Source of the DNA: Bipolaris cookei
Lineage: Eukaryota > Ascomycota > Dothideomycetes > Pleosporales > Pleosporaceae
Assembly (NCBI GenBank): GCA_002286855.1
Contig: NRSV01000023.1
Coordinates: 62,001 to 126,000 of the forward strand
Length of the DNA: 64,000 nt
Direction of reading: 5' to 3'
Of this stretch, positions 23,092 to 33,045 are shown in pieces (the stretch's first letter is position 1; each line of letters starts with the position of its first letter). The position numbers were made by a program, and so were the translations under genes. The notes beneath the pieces are model-generated. The model worked only from the letters and a program-made list of their open reading frames with translations. It searched no databases and had not been told where the DNA came from.

Positions 23092-24750
23092 TTACATGCC
23101 GAGTTTAAATCCTCCAATGCATCCATGTTGGAATAAACCCTCGGGATCAACTTCTTTTCTAACGCGCTGAAAAGATTCCAAGTTCTCGTGTCCGTACCCG
23201 TCAAATGGCTTCTGCCATTTTGCACAGTAGTTCATGTATCGGTATTTATGCTGTGTCCTCGTTTTCCGGGCATACTCATCTATCTGTTCAATCGCGGCTC
23301 TTGTGATGTCTTGCACTACCTCATCATCTTTACTCAGCGCCCAATTCACCGTGAAACTTACAATCACCAAGGCTTCTCCGTCTCTATCATCAAGTCCCAT
23401 GGAATTAGCGTCGTCCTTGTACATCCAAGTAGGAAGTAGTGGCTGAAGCACGAGTGTCCAACTCATCCCCTTGACATTATGTTGTCGGATTTTCTGGATA
23501 GCATCGCTATACGCCGCATGTACCACAGACAATGTGTCGATGTCGTTTTTGATCGTCGTAGTAGCGAATTCCTGGCGGCGCTGCGGTGGATTCAACGCAC
23601 TCAATTCATCTGTCGCTTCACTCAACGTCCGCACTTTGCACGTGCTCCAAAGCCGCCATGTACTCTTGAACCCGGAATTGAGCCATGTACTTGGCCAGCC
23701 TTTGCTTTTGGGGTCTGGTGACGTATGCACGAGGTTCACGGCGATGGCTTGGATGCCGACGGACTGGAGATAGGTAAAGCAGGCCAGCGGACCAGCGGCG
23801 TGCGGATCGAAGCGGTGGTTTGCTTCGCCGGATGTGGTACGTGCGACGAAGGAGTGGAATGCGGAGATGATTTCTGAGTGTTTCCAAGATGCGTAGTAGA
23901 CGAATCCGCTCCAGACATTCGTACATGGAAATGTACGAACAGTGAATCGAGCAACGATACCGAAATTGTTTCCTCCGCCTTTCAGCGCACGCCAAAGATC
24001 CGTATTATTTTGCTGGTCCGCCGTGACAATCGATCCATCCGCAAGCACGACTTCATACTCAATAACATTGCTGCACACAAGCCCATACTGAGGCGAGAAA
24101 AACGATAAACCCCCTCCGAGCGTCAATCCCGCTACACCCACAGCAGAATTCCTCCCTCCCACAACCGCAAGCCCATCTTTTTCTAGCGCTGCATAAACAT
24201 TGATCCACCGGCATCCAGCACCAATACCCACACTCTTTTTATCTTTTGACAGAACAACCTTGTCAAAGAGACTAAGATCAATAAGTACCCCACCCTGAAT
24301 ACTCGATGCAAAAGCAACAGGGCTATGACCTCCCCCTCGCACCGCAAAAATCGGTTCCAGCCCCTCTCTTAAATCCCCACTCTGCTGAATCTGTCGATCA
24401 AATTCCTGCCGGAGAATTTTAACGGCCTGCACCAACTCCCACATATTACGCGGTCGCACTACACACGAAGGCTGAACCTCACACGCTTTCCGGTCCCAAT
24501 ACCCATTTATTGATTTTCGAAAGTCAATGGCTTTATCGGGTGTGACAGTAATATGTGGAATGGTAGCGATAAGTCTGCCGCGAAGTTGGCGCGCAGGTGC
24601 AGTTAGCCCATCGTTGTGGCGTGGGCGACCAGGTTTCTCGGCTTGCGCATCACGTTCCAATTGGGATGTGTGGTTACTCAGGTGCTTGCGGATGTAGACA
24701 GAGGCGAGAAGGATCACGATGCAAGTGTATGCGACCCATGAGAGTGCCAT
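23092..24750 (-). CDS. FAD-linked oxidoreductase (PCMH/BBE type), membrane-anchored or secreted
   Basis: An intronless gene of 552 residues. The N-terminus (MALSWVAYTCIVILLASVYI) is a hydrophobic signal or anchor. The PCMH FAD-binding domain spans about 90-270: CVVRPRNMWELVQAVK, AVRGGGHSPVAFAS with the histidine expected to carry covalent FAD, and GLTLGGGLSFFSPQYGL. A GGGNNFGIV motif follows. The berberine-bridge C-terminal motif appears as YMNYCAKWQKPFDGYG near 505-520. This family oxidises sugars, alkaloids or secondary metabolites with oxygen; the substrate here is unknown. Only about 110 bases separate its 3' end from the end of the convergent metalloprotease gene. Confidence 0.88.
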   Translation of the reverse strand: MALSWVAYTCIVILLASVYIRKHLSNHTSQLERDAQAEKPGRPRHNDGLTAPARQLRGRLIATIPHITVTPDKAIDFRKSINGYWDRKACEVQPSCVVRPRNMWELVQAVKILRQEFDRQIQQSGDLREGLEPIFAVRGGGHSPVAFASSIQGGVLIDLSLFDKVVLSKDKKSVGIGAGCRWINVYAALEKDGLAVVGGRNSAVGVAGLTLGGGLSFFSPQYGLVCSNVIEYEVVLADGSIVTADQQNNTDLWRALKGGGNNFGIVARFTVRTFPCTNVWSGFVYYASWKHSEIISAFHSFVARTTSGEANHRFDPHAAGPLACFTYLQSVGIQAIAVNLVHTSPDPKSKGWPSTWLNSGFKSTWRLWSTCKVRTLSEATDELSALNPPQRRQEFATTTIKNDIDTLSVVHAAYSDAIQKIRQHNVKGMSWTLVLQPLLPTWMYKDDANSMGLDDRDGEALVIVSFTVNWALSKDDEVVQDITRAAIEQIDEYARKTRTQHKYRYMNYCAKWQKPFDGYGHENLESFQRVRKEVDPEGLFQHGCIGGFKLGM

Positions 24751-24880
24751 AATGAAGGAGTGACAGGGTTGATGTTTGGGATGTTGAGGTCTCAGGAACG
24801 GTATCTAGGGACATCATTGGCCGATGCTAGCCATTGAGCTTGGCAGAATGCTGTGGTATGGTTGGAGAATGGGCAAGAGA

Positions 24881-24887
24881 TTTTATA
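24881..24887 (-). promoter_or_regulatory. TATA box of the FAD oxidoreductase gene
   Basis: TATAAAA on the minus strand lies about 131 bases upstream of the start at 24750. Confidence 0.45.
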
Positions 24888-25049
24888 GAATGATAGCAAG
24901 TGCAAATAAATCCGGAATCACGTGGCACGATTAAATCTCCCAGCTCGAACACAGGTTGGTGTGGCGTCGTCGGCGGAGCTTGCCAACGGTTCGAAACTAT
25001 GTCTTTTGAGACTACGTAGTGTTGGCAAGACGTATTATGCCTACTAACA

Positions 25050-25063
25050 CCCCCCCCCCCCCC
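25050..25063. repeat. poly-C tract
   Basis: A run of 14 C in the intergenic stretch 24888-25347, which otherwise shows nothing. Such homopolymers are also common assembly-error sites. Confidence 0.8.
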
Positions 25064-25347
25064 AGTGCCTTCCAACTATAAAACCCATAGTAATGAATAC
25101 ATAATGATAACAGAGGCATGAAAGAATGCCTAGTAGTGGAAAAACGATCAGATGGCTTTACCATCCCAGAGTTGAGTTGGTTAGGTTTTGAACCGTTAAG
25201 CTAGTGCGGGGAAGGCCTTGCCCCTGGTTCAATCTTTTGACAGGAGATCCATATAGCAGAGCATTGAGCATCTTCTATAGCCCGACGTATTCCAAATTTA
25301 AGTTGTGGGTCCTGGAAATTAGTGATCTACTCAAATTCGTACTTCGA

Positions 25348-28300
25348 TCATATCCCGGCTTCCGGATACCATTTTTTAACCCATTGATCGAGCACCTTTG
25401 GCCCTAGTGGCTTCGTCAAAAACTCATCGGCTCCAGCTTCCTCTGCATTCTTGCGGTCAGTGGGGGAATCTTGCCCTGTGACAATGAACAAGACACTCTT
25501 TTCCCATCTATTCTCCTCCTCTAATCGTCGGATCTGCCGAGTTGCATCAATTCCATCGCATTCTGGCATTTGCAGGTCCATGAGAATCAGGTCGAACGCT
25601 GCCGCAGATACGTCTTGCTGCAGTAGAGGATCGTATCTGGTGGTGACTGCTTCTGAGAAGATCTTAACGGCTTGAAGCCCATCTTTCGCGGTTTGATATG
25701 GAATGCCGCGACGATCGCAATACATCTGTAACAAGCGGAGATTGACTGTGTTGTCGTCAACGAGCAAGGCCCGGGGCTTATTCGAATTTGTAACCAGTTT
25801 TCCGGCAGGTAACGAAGGCTTGGGTCGTAACCTCAAAGTCTGTAGTGATTCTGCAAGCTGCGTTTGCGTCTTCTTGGGGAATATGGAGCCCTGCTTTACC
25901 AATTTTTCTGTTTGAGCGGCGGTAACTTGAGGGGGCGATACAAGCTTAGGCTCAGCAACAACCGTGCAGAACGGGTAATCTCTAGTTTTGAAGCTCGGCT
26001 GCCTGGATTCGACTAAAATCGCTGTTACAAGCTCCATTGCTTGTGATAACTGCTCAGTTAAGAAAGGCCCCTGAATATATACCGCATTTTCTTGCCGTCT
26101 TACTCGTTTGTTCTGGAAGTCAAGAAAAGTCGCATTTTCAGGAACAAGGCAAATAATGACTTGCTCCGTACCGACACTCGCCAATTGCCGATAAAACTGA
26201 ACAAGATCCGAATGGTAGTCCACAATCACAAGACTCTCGCTTTTTTCCTTGGACTCTAACCATCCAGTATTCGAAAGCCAGTGACCGAAATGACGCCCTA
26301 GCGACGACATTGGCGATTCCGATGCGAGGCGGTAGAATTTCTGGGGGAGTCGAGCCATCCCATTCTTGACCGGGAAAGGTGGTGAAAAAGAACTTGCACA
26401 GATTGGGTTGTTGAAAGTAGTTCTATAGTATGAGCTTGAATCATGCTTTGAGGACAGCACTGCGACCTCTCCGTTGAGAAGTGCTGCTGCCTTACACGCT
26501 ATAGTTAAGCCTAAAGCAGATTCAGCCGTAGTAAAGTCATCCTTAGTGTAAATTTCAGTCACTGATTCGGAGGGTGACTTGACCGTGTCGAGTTTGGTAT
26601 AGTAGATGTCGACTGCGAGAGATTCATAATCCTCTTCCACCGTCAACGTCACGGCTACAACTCCACCAGCAGACTGTTGGGCGGCAAGGGCTACGAGCGG
26701 CTGGATACAATCTAAGAAGACACGAATATCAATCACCAGCATGTCGCAGCTCTTTGGAAAGCGATGCGATATCATGATAGATGGCCGGACAGATAAATCA
26801 TCGGGCAACCCCATCAAAACCTCATGGAGTAGGGCAGCCTCGATGTCGGAGACCCTGTGAAGTGCCATGACTCGCTCTGCTTGGGCAATTTCCGCCCATT
26901 GGTTCAGTTTTATCAAACTGTTCACGGTTGAAATGAGCTCCTTGGCCGAGGTCCTGATTGTCTGAACGTAGGTACAAAGATCTAGCTGGTCTGTTTCAAG
27001 TTTCGTAGCTGGCAGACATGCAGGGGATATATGGGCAGCGTTTCGGGTCTTTAGAACTTCTGTCAGGAGCTCGGCAGAACCGAGAATGCCGTGTATCGGA
27101 GTTCGGAGCTGATGTGTGATGCCACGGAGGAAGGATTCCTTGACTGCAAGTGCCTCTTGAAGTGCACGATTTTGCCAGAAGCGGCACAGAACCATCTGTT
27201 TCGGGCTTTGGGATCAGCTGTTGCCAAACACATCGTTTGTTTTCACAATTTACTTACAGCACACGCTTGCAAGAACCAAGAATCGACGTCGTCGAAGATT
27301 CTCTTCAAGTCGTTGCAAGCCACAACAAGAAATGTCGGTACAGTCTGGCTAGCGCATTGAGCTGCAATCGCGCGTACTGCTCGAGGCGCCGTCATGTCTA
27401 GGTGGTTCAGGTGCTTTACAGCGTAATCGAAATAATCCGTATCTTCCCAAAGACCGTGTTCGAGTTCGCAGGTGGAAAAGGTTGTACCGCTCTCAAGTGA
27501 GATGCAGCTATTCGTCGTTTTCCTGATCACCACTTCCATGCCTGGGTAAATTTCTTGGACTATTTTTGGAATTTCTTGCTCCATATCGGCGTGCTCATCA
27601 CAATGGCGTTGGGCGTCACAGATCAGCTCCAGCATGCGCCTACGTTCTCTTTGACGTCTGGCCCTTGCGCTGTGAACTATGTCGGAAACAATGCCATCTG
27701 CGAGGCGAATCAAGGACTGCTGCACGACTGGAGAAAGTAGCTCTTCGGGAGAGTTTGAGGCAACGCAGAGAGAACCGAAAGCCACGTGTTGGCCAAACTC
27801 GGTTTCGAACTTCAATGGTACGCCCGCATACGCTCGCAGCCCTCCTACTTCAACGTGGGGCGACTTTTCAAACCGCCAGTCGTGGACCATATTGTGCAAA
27901 GCGAATATGCTCTGTAATCATTAGCCATGAGATATGTGTAGGTACAAAAATAACCTACGTCTGGCGTTTGATTGATGGTATGGGAACACGTGCTTTCGCG
28001 GCGCGGCAAGATTGCGAGTGGAAGATTTACCGTGACTAGACGAGTATAGGTATTGTGATTCAAGAGACCGGTAATGACAAACTCCCAGCCTACCGTTTCA
28101 TGGGCGAGAAGGACTTTTTCTTGCAAACGAGACATGAGCTCTTGATCCTCGAGTAGTCCACGGGTATAATAGAAGAGCATGGTCAGTCTCAGCCGCTCAT
28201 TCGGCGCTAGCACAGGGAAGAGGTAGCGTTCGCCATGGCATCGACGAGGACATTGCTCCTTGATGGGAATGGGCGAAAGAGCACATGTATCGCTCTTGTC

Positions 28301-28486
28301 TGGATACACAAACTGCATTTCCTCTGGGGTCCAGGCATCAAGCGGAATATCAACATACTCCGGGTCAAGAATGGGAGCAGTCGTGGTAGGACGGTCGGCC
28401 AAGACGGGAGCAGCATGTCTGGACGTCAGGACAGCTGCGTCAGCCTTTGGGAAGAAAGCAACACGCTGATGGCCCGCAGACGGCAT
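25348..28486 (-). CDS. GAF-type hybrid histidine kinase with degenerate ATPase domain
   Basis: Three exons (28486-27959, 27911-27258, 27195-25348), all phase 0, give 1009 residues. Residues about 70-370 hold a GAF-like sensor (LRAYAGVPLKF, FGSLCVASNSPEEL). The H-box follows: His422 in ITHQLRTPIHGILG. The expected HATPase region lacks a recognisable N-box asparagine and a D-x-G-x-G G1 box; only a weak G2-like stretch (ALGLTIACKAAALLNGEV) remains. The C-terminal receiver is intact: DD in LLVDDNTVN, phospho-acceptor Asp934 in LILMDLQMPECDG, and Lys989 in FLTKPLG. There is no membrane helix, so it is probably cytosolic. It resembles the second kinase at 35723 in domain order but not in ATPase integrity. 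Confidence 0.85.
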
Positions 28487-30170
28487 TGAGGTGTTTGGAA
28501 CACGTCGTTTTGCTCAGCATTGGGGATAGAGCTGTGCTAGATTGTCTGCATATGTAGGATGGGTGGGGACGGCTGCGGCAACCAATGTTCTCAACGTGGC
28601 GCGACCCAAGTCGGTCCGGAAGGTCAGGGCCAACGGTGGATGTAGCGCGCGCTGAAACACTGGCGATGATGGACGATATGTGGTTGATCGAGGCAGCGAT
28701 AATCGTTGTAGAGTATGTCGAAATCTGCACTTGCACCCTGTGCGGAGTATCGGCAGTTGGAGCATCGTCAGCGCGAGCCGAGGACAATCGATCGATGTCC
28801 TTGAGCCCCCAGTAGTTTCTTTGTCTACATCGCCGGTGGGGCAAACACACGAAGTCGACGATAGCGCCGATGGCCAGCCGTCCGCAAGGTCTGACTGATC
28901 TCCTCTAGAAGTGGCTGAAGTGACAGAAGAAACTTGGGGTGCCGGGCCATTGCACCACCGACACGTCCTATTGGTGGTTGGCGCACGCTCGTGTCGACTC
29001 CAGAACTCTGGCCGGTTCTATGGCACGCCTCTCCGACTGTATGTTGATTGCTTGGGAACGCTAGCGGTACCCTTTTGTCTAGAATCCAGGCGGGAGTCAC
29101 AAGGGCCGACTGACATGTGGCCGGCTAACTGGCCGAGGTGCAGGTCAGCCGGTAGCCACTAGTAGCGCGCGAGGAAATGTTCCAGCTCCAGAACATCGCT
29201 CTCCTTCTCTCTCCATATATTCTAGGCGCCTCTCCTAGTGAGGCGATCAGTCAGCACAAAAGCGAAAGCTTGCGCAGTATAATTAAGGTTCCGACTTCCT
29301 CGATAGCACAGCCACTTCATCTTCTACCCGGCCACGATTCCTTTGCAGGATTTTGCGTACGATACTCACAGCCCTGTATACCTCGTGTCACATCCAACCG
29401 CCAAGCGGTCCAGATTCCTGACGGGAGGAGTAAGTACTGGGGAAAAACCAGTTTGGCCAATGATCCTTTCGTCTATCGTACAGTATCGGACCATGTCTGG
29501 GGTTTTGGCCTCTTTAAGCAACGGATCCTTCGACAAAAGCATCGTGCCCTGGTACCATCGACCCATTTTACGCACCCTCTGGATCGAACGAACTTTTGTC
29601 TGCAATATGTGAGGATGATGCAGTTCTGCATGATTCTCTACCCCTCCGATTTTGATTCCTGAGACCGGTTTGTTGACTAAATGGGTAATGTCTCACGTGG
29701 CTAAGAATCATGTCCTGTCAAGTTACTGCATAGCTACCTGAAGTGACGGCCATTTCCATGCAAGTCATACATGGAGTGGGCAATCTGCGCGCTCAGTACT
29801 CCACCCGTGTGGGGTGAAACGTGAAGTTGCATAGACACAATAGTACAAGAGAACAAGAGAACACAAAAGCCGCTTCGTCAAGAGAAAAGCAAACGCTATC
29901 CATTGTGCAACACATTGTGTACACTACCCACAATAGCAAGCTCACTGTACAATAGCAATAATGAGACTCTGATTTTGCTTAAAACCTAGATTCCACGCCA
30001 TGAACTTCCTCTCTTTCCTAGCAAAACCTCCAATACCCCAAAGATCCCTTTCAGAAACCCACAATCCGCAATGTCTCTCTACACCGAGAAAGATTCCGAC
30101 AACGAAATGAATATCTCTTCATCATGACCCCCCTTCCTCTTCCCCTTCATATGAAAGCAGCAGAGAAGAA
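28487..30170. other. intergenic, nothing certain
   Basis: 1.7 kb upstream of the histidine kinase gene and of the next rightward gene. A plus-strand frame at 29177-29662 (161 codons) opens with a hydrophobic signal-like stretch (MFQLQNIALLLSPYILGA) but has no further support. A short frame at 30071-30127 may belong to the next gene. Confidence 0.4.
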
Positions 30171-30845
30171 ATGGACACGGGGACTTTCGGTCCCACGTAT
30201 CAATCCTCAAGTGAGGAGGATTCCGAGGAACTAAGCGACGCACATTCAGGCCATGAAAGCACTGGGATACTCGAAAATAGAAAATTCAAAATGACAGACG
30301 TGGAATCGTCTTCAGACGATGACCAGGTAGCGCGGGATATTTCTCTTCCTGAACCCTCTCCAGCTGATAGCGTAGAAATCAACATGCCAGATGCGGATCT
30401 AGCTCCAGAGCCACACCAGGAGAAATCCGTCGAGCCGGTTTCTCAAGAAAACGCCATCGCCCATACTACCACCACGCAAGAAAAAGGTGAAGAGATGTTG
30501 GCATCGCCTTCACCCCCATCTCCTCCTCAACTCTCCTCCTCACCATCACCATCTCCACCACCCGCCCTCATCATACGCGATACTTCCGCTTCCATGGCCT
30601 CAGAATCCATCGAGGAGCACCAGCCTCCATCCCTCGAACCCAAATCCATCGAAGAAACCCACTCTCCAGCACCTGTGAGCAACGAAGCCATTCTGCCTCT
30701 CACACCCCAATCTTCACCATCATCACCCGCGAAAAGCGCGCGTATCCAAACGCTCCTCTCTTCTCTCGCTCTTTTGAACGAAGAGAGCAAGGCGTTTTTT
30801 TTTGCGCGGCTGGATGTTCTGTACGCGAAGATTGAGGCGCTCTAG
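30171..30845 (+). CDS. Ser/Glu/Pro-rich low-complexity hypothetical protein
   Basis: A frame of 224 residues, rich in Ser, Glu and Pro, with acidic clusters (SSSEEDSEELSD) and a short helical C-terminus (LLSSLALLNEESKAFFFARL) that could form a coiled coil. No domain is recognised and most of it should be disordered. An upstream ATG at 30071 in another frame encodes a similarly acidic stretch (MSLYTEKDSDNEMNISSS), and the 30171 frame is open upstream back to the end of that stretch. The true start may therefore lie at 30071 across a frameshift or unseen intron. Existence is moderately supported and function is unknown. Confidence 0.4.
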   Translation: MDTGTFGPTYQSSSEEDSEELSDAHSGHESTGILENRKFKMTDVESSSDDDQVARDISLPEPSPADSVEINMPDADLAPEPHQEKSVEPVSQENAIAHTTTTQEKGEEMLASPSPPSPPQLSSSPSPSPPPALIIRDTSASMASESIEEHQPPSLEPKSIEETHSPAPVSNEAILPLTPQSSPSSPAKSARIQTLLSSLALLNEESKAFFFARLDVLYAKIEAL

Positions 30846-31508
30846 TTTGTTTTCGAGGTACTTGTGGATATCTCTGGGGGTACAAGGCGGAGGGAGGAAA
30901 ATGGAGTATAAGAGCATGTCTTGTATTCCTTCATAGAGAATACATCGTGATTACTGGATTCCAAATGTGTGTTGCGCATCAACGTGTTATCCAAATGTAA
31001 TTTCAATGTGGATTGTTCTTGAGACTCCAGTCTATGCAATGGGGGTATATGTATTTGGGCATTTGCATCGCTAACACGAACAGTTTTCTAGCTTGCACTA
31101 CGATACATAACAGCCCCAGAAGAAGAAGAACAGGGGAGATAAAAGGGCTATACCGTGTCTATGATCAGAGAAGGGGCAGTAAAGGGGCTAGAGAATCTTG
31201 AGCAAAATTACACGGCTGGGGAAAAGTTCTAAACAAACCATGTCATTGCATACAGCAGTCGACGACGTTCGATATTCTGGCGGGATCCACAAAAAACGTT
31301 CATGATTGCGCAGTACTCATCGCTCCTGTACTACGCGATAGCAAGGCTGCGATTGTGAGCTCGAGAGTGATGGAACATGGCTAGTTTCATCCAAGGCACA
31401 GTCGCCTCAGTTTGTGTGAAGTACCTGGCCATCTGGCGAAAAATCGATAGACCAAATGCATCCCCCAAGACATTTTATCATGCTACGACAAACCCCAGTA
31501 GTTGCTTC
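30846..31508. other. intergenic, nothing recognised
   Basis: 0.66 kb between the acidic hypothetical and the WD40 relic. No motif was seen. Confidence 0.4.
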
Positions 31509-32168
31509 TCACAGCTTTAGTGTCTCATCGTAAGATGCCAACGCGAGTAGCTGGCTGTCTGGCGAGAAGGTTACCGCGGTGACCCACGATGAATGACCTT
31601 CCAGCACTCCACGACACGTCCCCATCGCCACCTCCCACAGCCGTGTTGTCTTGTCATTAGACACCGGCGTAATCAGCTGCCCATCTGCCGAAAAGGTCGC
31701 CACAGTGGCCCAAGACGAATAACCCTCGAGCACCTTATATGTCCCTGTCGCCACCTCCCACAATCGTACTATCGTATCGTCAGACGCCGATGTGAGCAGC
31801 TGATTGTCTGGCGAAAAGACCACCGCGTTGACAGTGGAACAACGACCTTTGAGTGTACTGTGATATATTCTTGTTTTAGCTCTCCATAGCTGTTTGTCTG
31901 GTGAGAAGGCTACTGCTCTGATCTAGTTGGAATGACCCTTGGTCGTGCTGCCACAAGCATCCTAGCTTGCTTCTTCCATGGATGCCGTTTGAACCTTCCC
32001 TGACATCTTGCTCATAAACGTTTGACGTATCATACTATACTCTGATGCGAATGCAAGTGCTGAGAGATAGATCTGTAAAGGGGCATCTCTAAGTATTATG
32101 TCGAGTTTATCTGCAAACTGCTTAGCATCGCGGAGAAAAGGCAAGATGTTGCTTGAAGATGGCTGCAA
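31509..32168 (-). pseudogene. relic of a NACHT-WD40 (HET-E/NWD-like) NLR gene
   Basis: The frame begins with the linker typical between NACHT and WD40 parts of fungal STAND proteins (APLQIYLSALAFASEYSMIR near 32060). It then runs through degenerate WD repeats (VFSPDNQLLTSASDDTIVRL, TTRLWEVAMGTC, VTFSPDSQLLALASYDETLK). Two in-frame TAG stops occur at about 31963 and 31925, both where a tryptophan is expected, and one repeat is garbled. There is no NACHT domain nearby, and the repeat array is cut after about three units. Family genes act in heterokaryon incompatibility and self/non-self recognition; this copy is dead. Both stops fit G-to-A changes from TGG, as RIP would leave. Confidence 0.7.
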
Positions 32169-33045
32169 TCTATGTCAGTCGGGGATTGAAGAAGTTGCAT
32201 TTGTGAAGATCTTACGTCTGTAATCGGCCATCGCTTAGACGCGCGGTTGCTTACTAACTACTATTCTTAGAAGCTGATTGAGTATCAGTTTCTCGCGGTT
32301 CTTGTTATATAACGTTAAAGTATAATAGGTCGATTACTGCGATGACGCTTGCTGCTCCCGAAGGACCATCCATGAGGCGAGTTCTGTAACAGAAATGAGT
32401 TATGCTGGTAGATTGCAGTTCGAATCTTTGTAGGCTAAAGAAGCAGCCAGGCTGCTGTTAGGCTTAGGGCAGTGCTGGCATTCCTCATCAGCCGCACAAG
32501 GCTGAACAAGTAGACATGGCCAAGCGCCGCCAAGTCCATTCGTTCCATGCATCTTATTGTAGTGAAAGTAGGAGCACCTACATTCATACTAAGATGGTGG
32601 ATGTCACACTACTCAGGTGGGGACGTTATTTGTCACTATGAGGGGATCGGGGAGCCTAGGGCGGAATGCAAGGTATGGTGGGAAAGGTATTATGTGTTGG
32701 CCAACTGCTCCCGAATACAACCATCTGCAGGCTATGTGACATTAGGAGTGATGATAAAATAACAAACAAGGTGAAGAGGAGAAAAAGCCCGGTTTTACGA
32801 GCGAAGGAAAAAATGTAGGTGGTTTTTGTATCTCTACTTTCTCATCAAGAAGTTGAAGATTCAAGGAGATGCTTGTTCTCTTCAAATAACCTATACGGAA
32901 GGTACATTTACTTTCCACCTGTTGAGATACGAGTCTATGCCTCCATTTCCTTCTTAACATCTCAATCGAGTACACTGTAGTCTAATCTCTTTGCAATTCC
33001 ACATATAATCATGACACATATATATACATGACCATGCTACGCAGC
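32169..33045. other. intergenic, nothing recognised
   Basis: About 0.9 kb between the NLR relic and the 3' end of the NAD+ synthetase gene. Only short frames are present. Confidence 0.4.

Noticed and set aside
12119..24750. Secondary-metabolite gene cluster built on the adenylation-domain gene
   Set aside because: The adenylation gene lacks a carrier or condensation domain, and the neighbours (carboxypeptidase, hypothetical protein, protease, distant FAD oxidase) include no transporter, regulator or tailoring set close enough.
29177..29662. 161-codon plus-strand frame with a signal-like N-terminus
   Set aside because: Only the first 18 residues look like a signal; the rest has no domain, no cysteine pattern and no splice support.
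32401..32450. GTTCGAATC sequence resembling a tRNA T-loop
   Set aside because: No matching acceptor, D-arm or anticodon stem could be drawn around it. The similar GGGTTCAATTCC (minus strand, near 4110) failed for the same reason.
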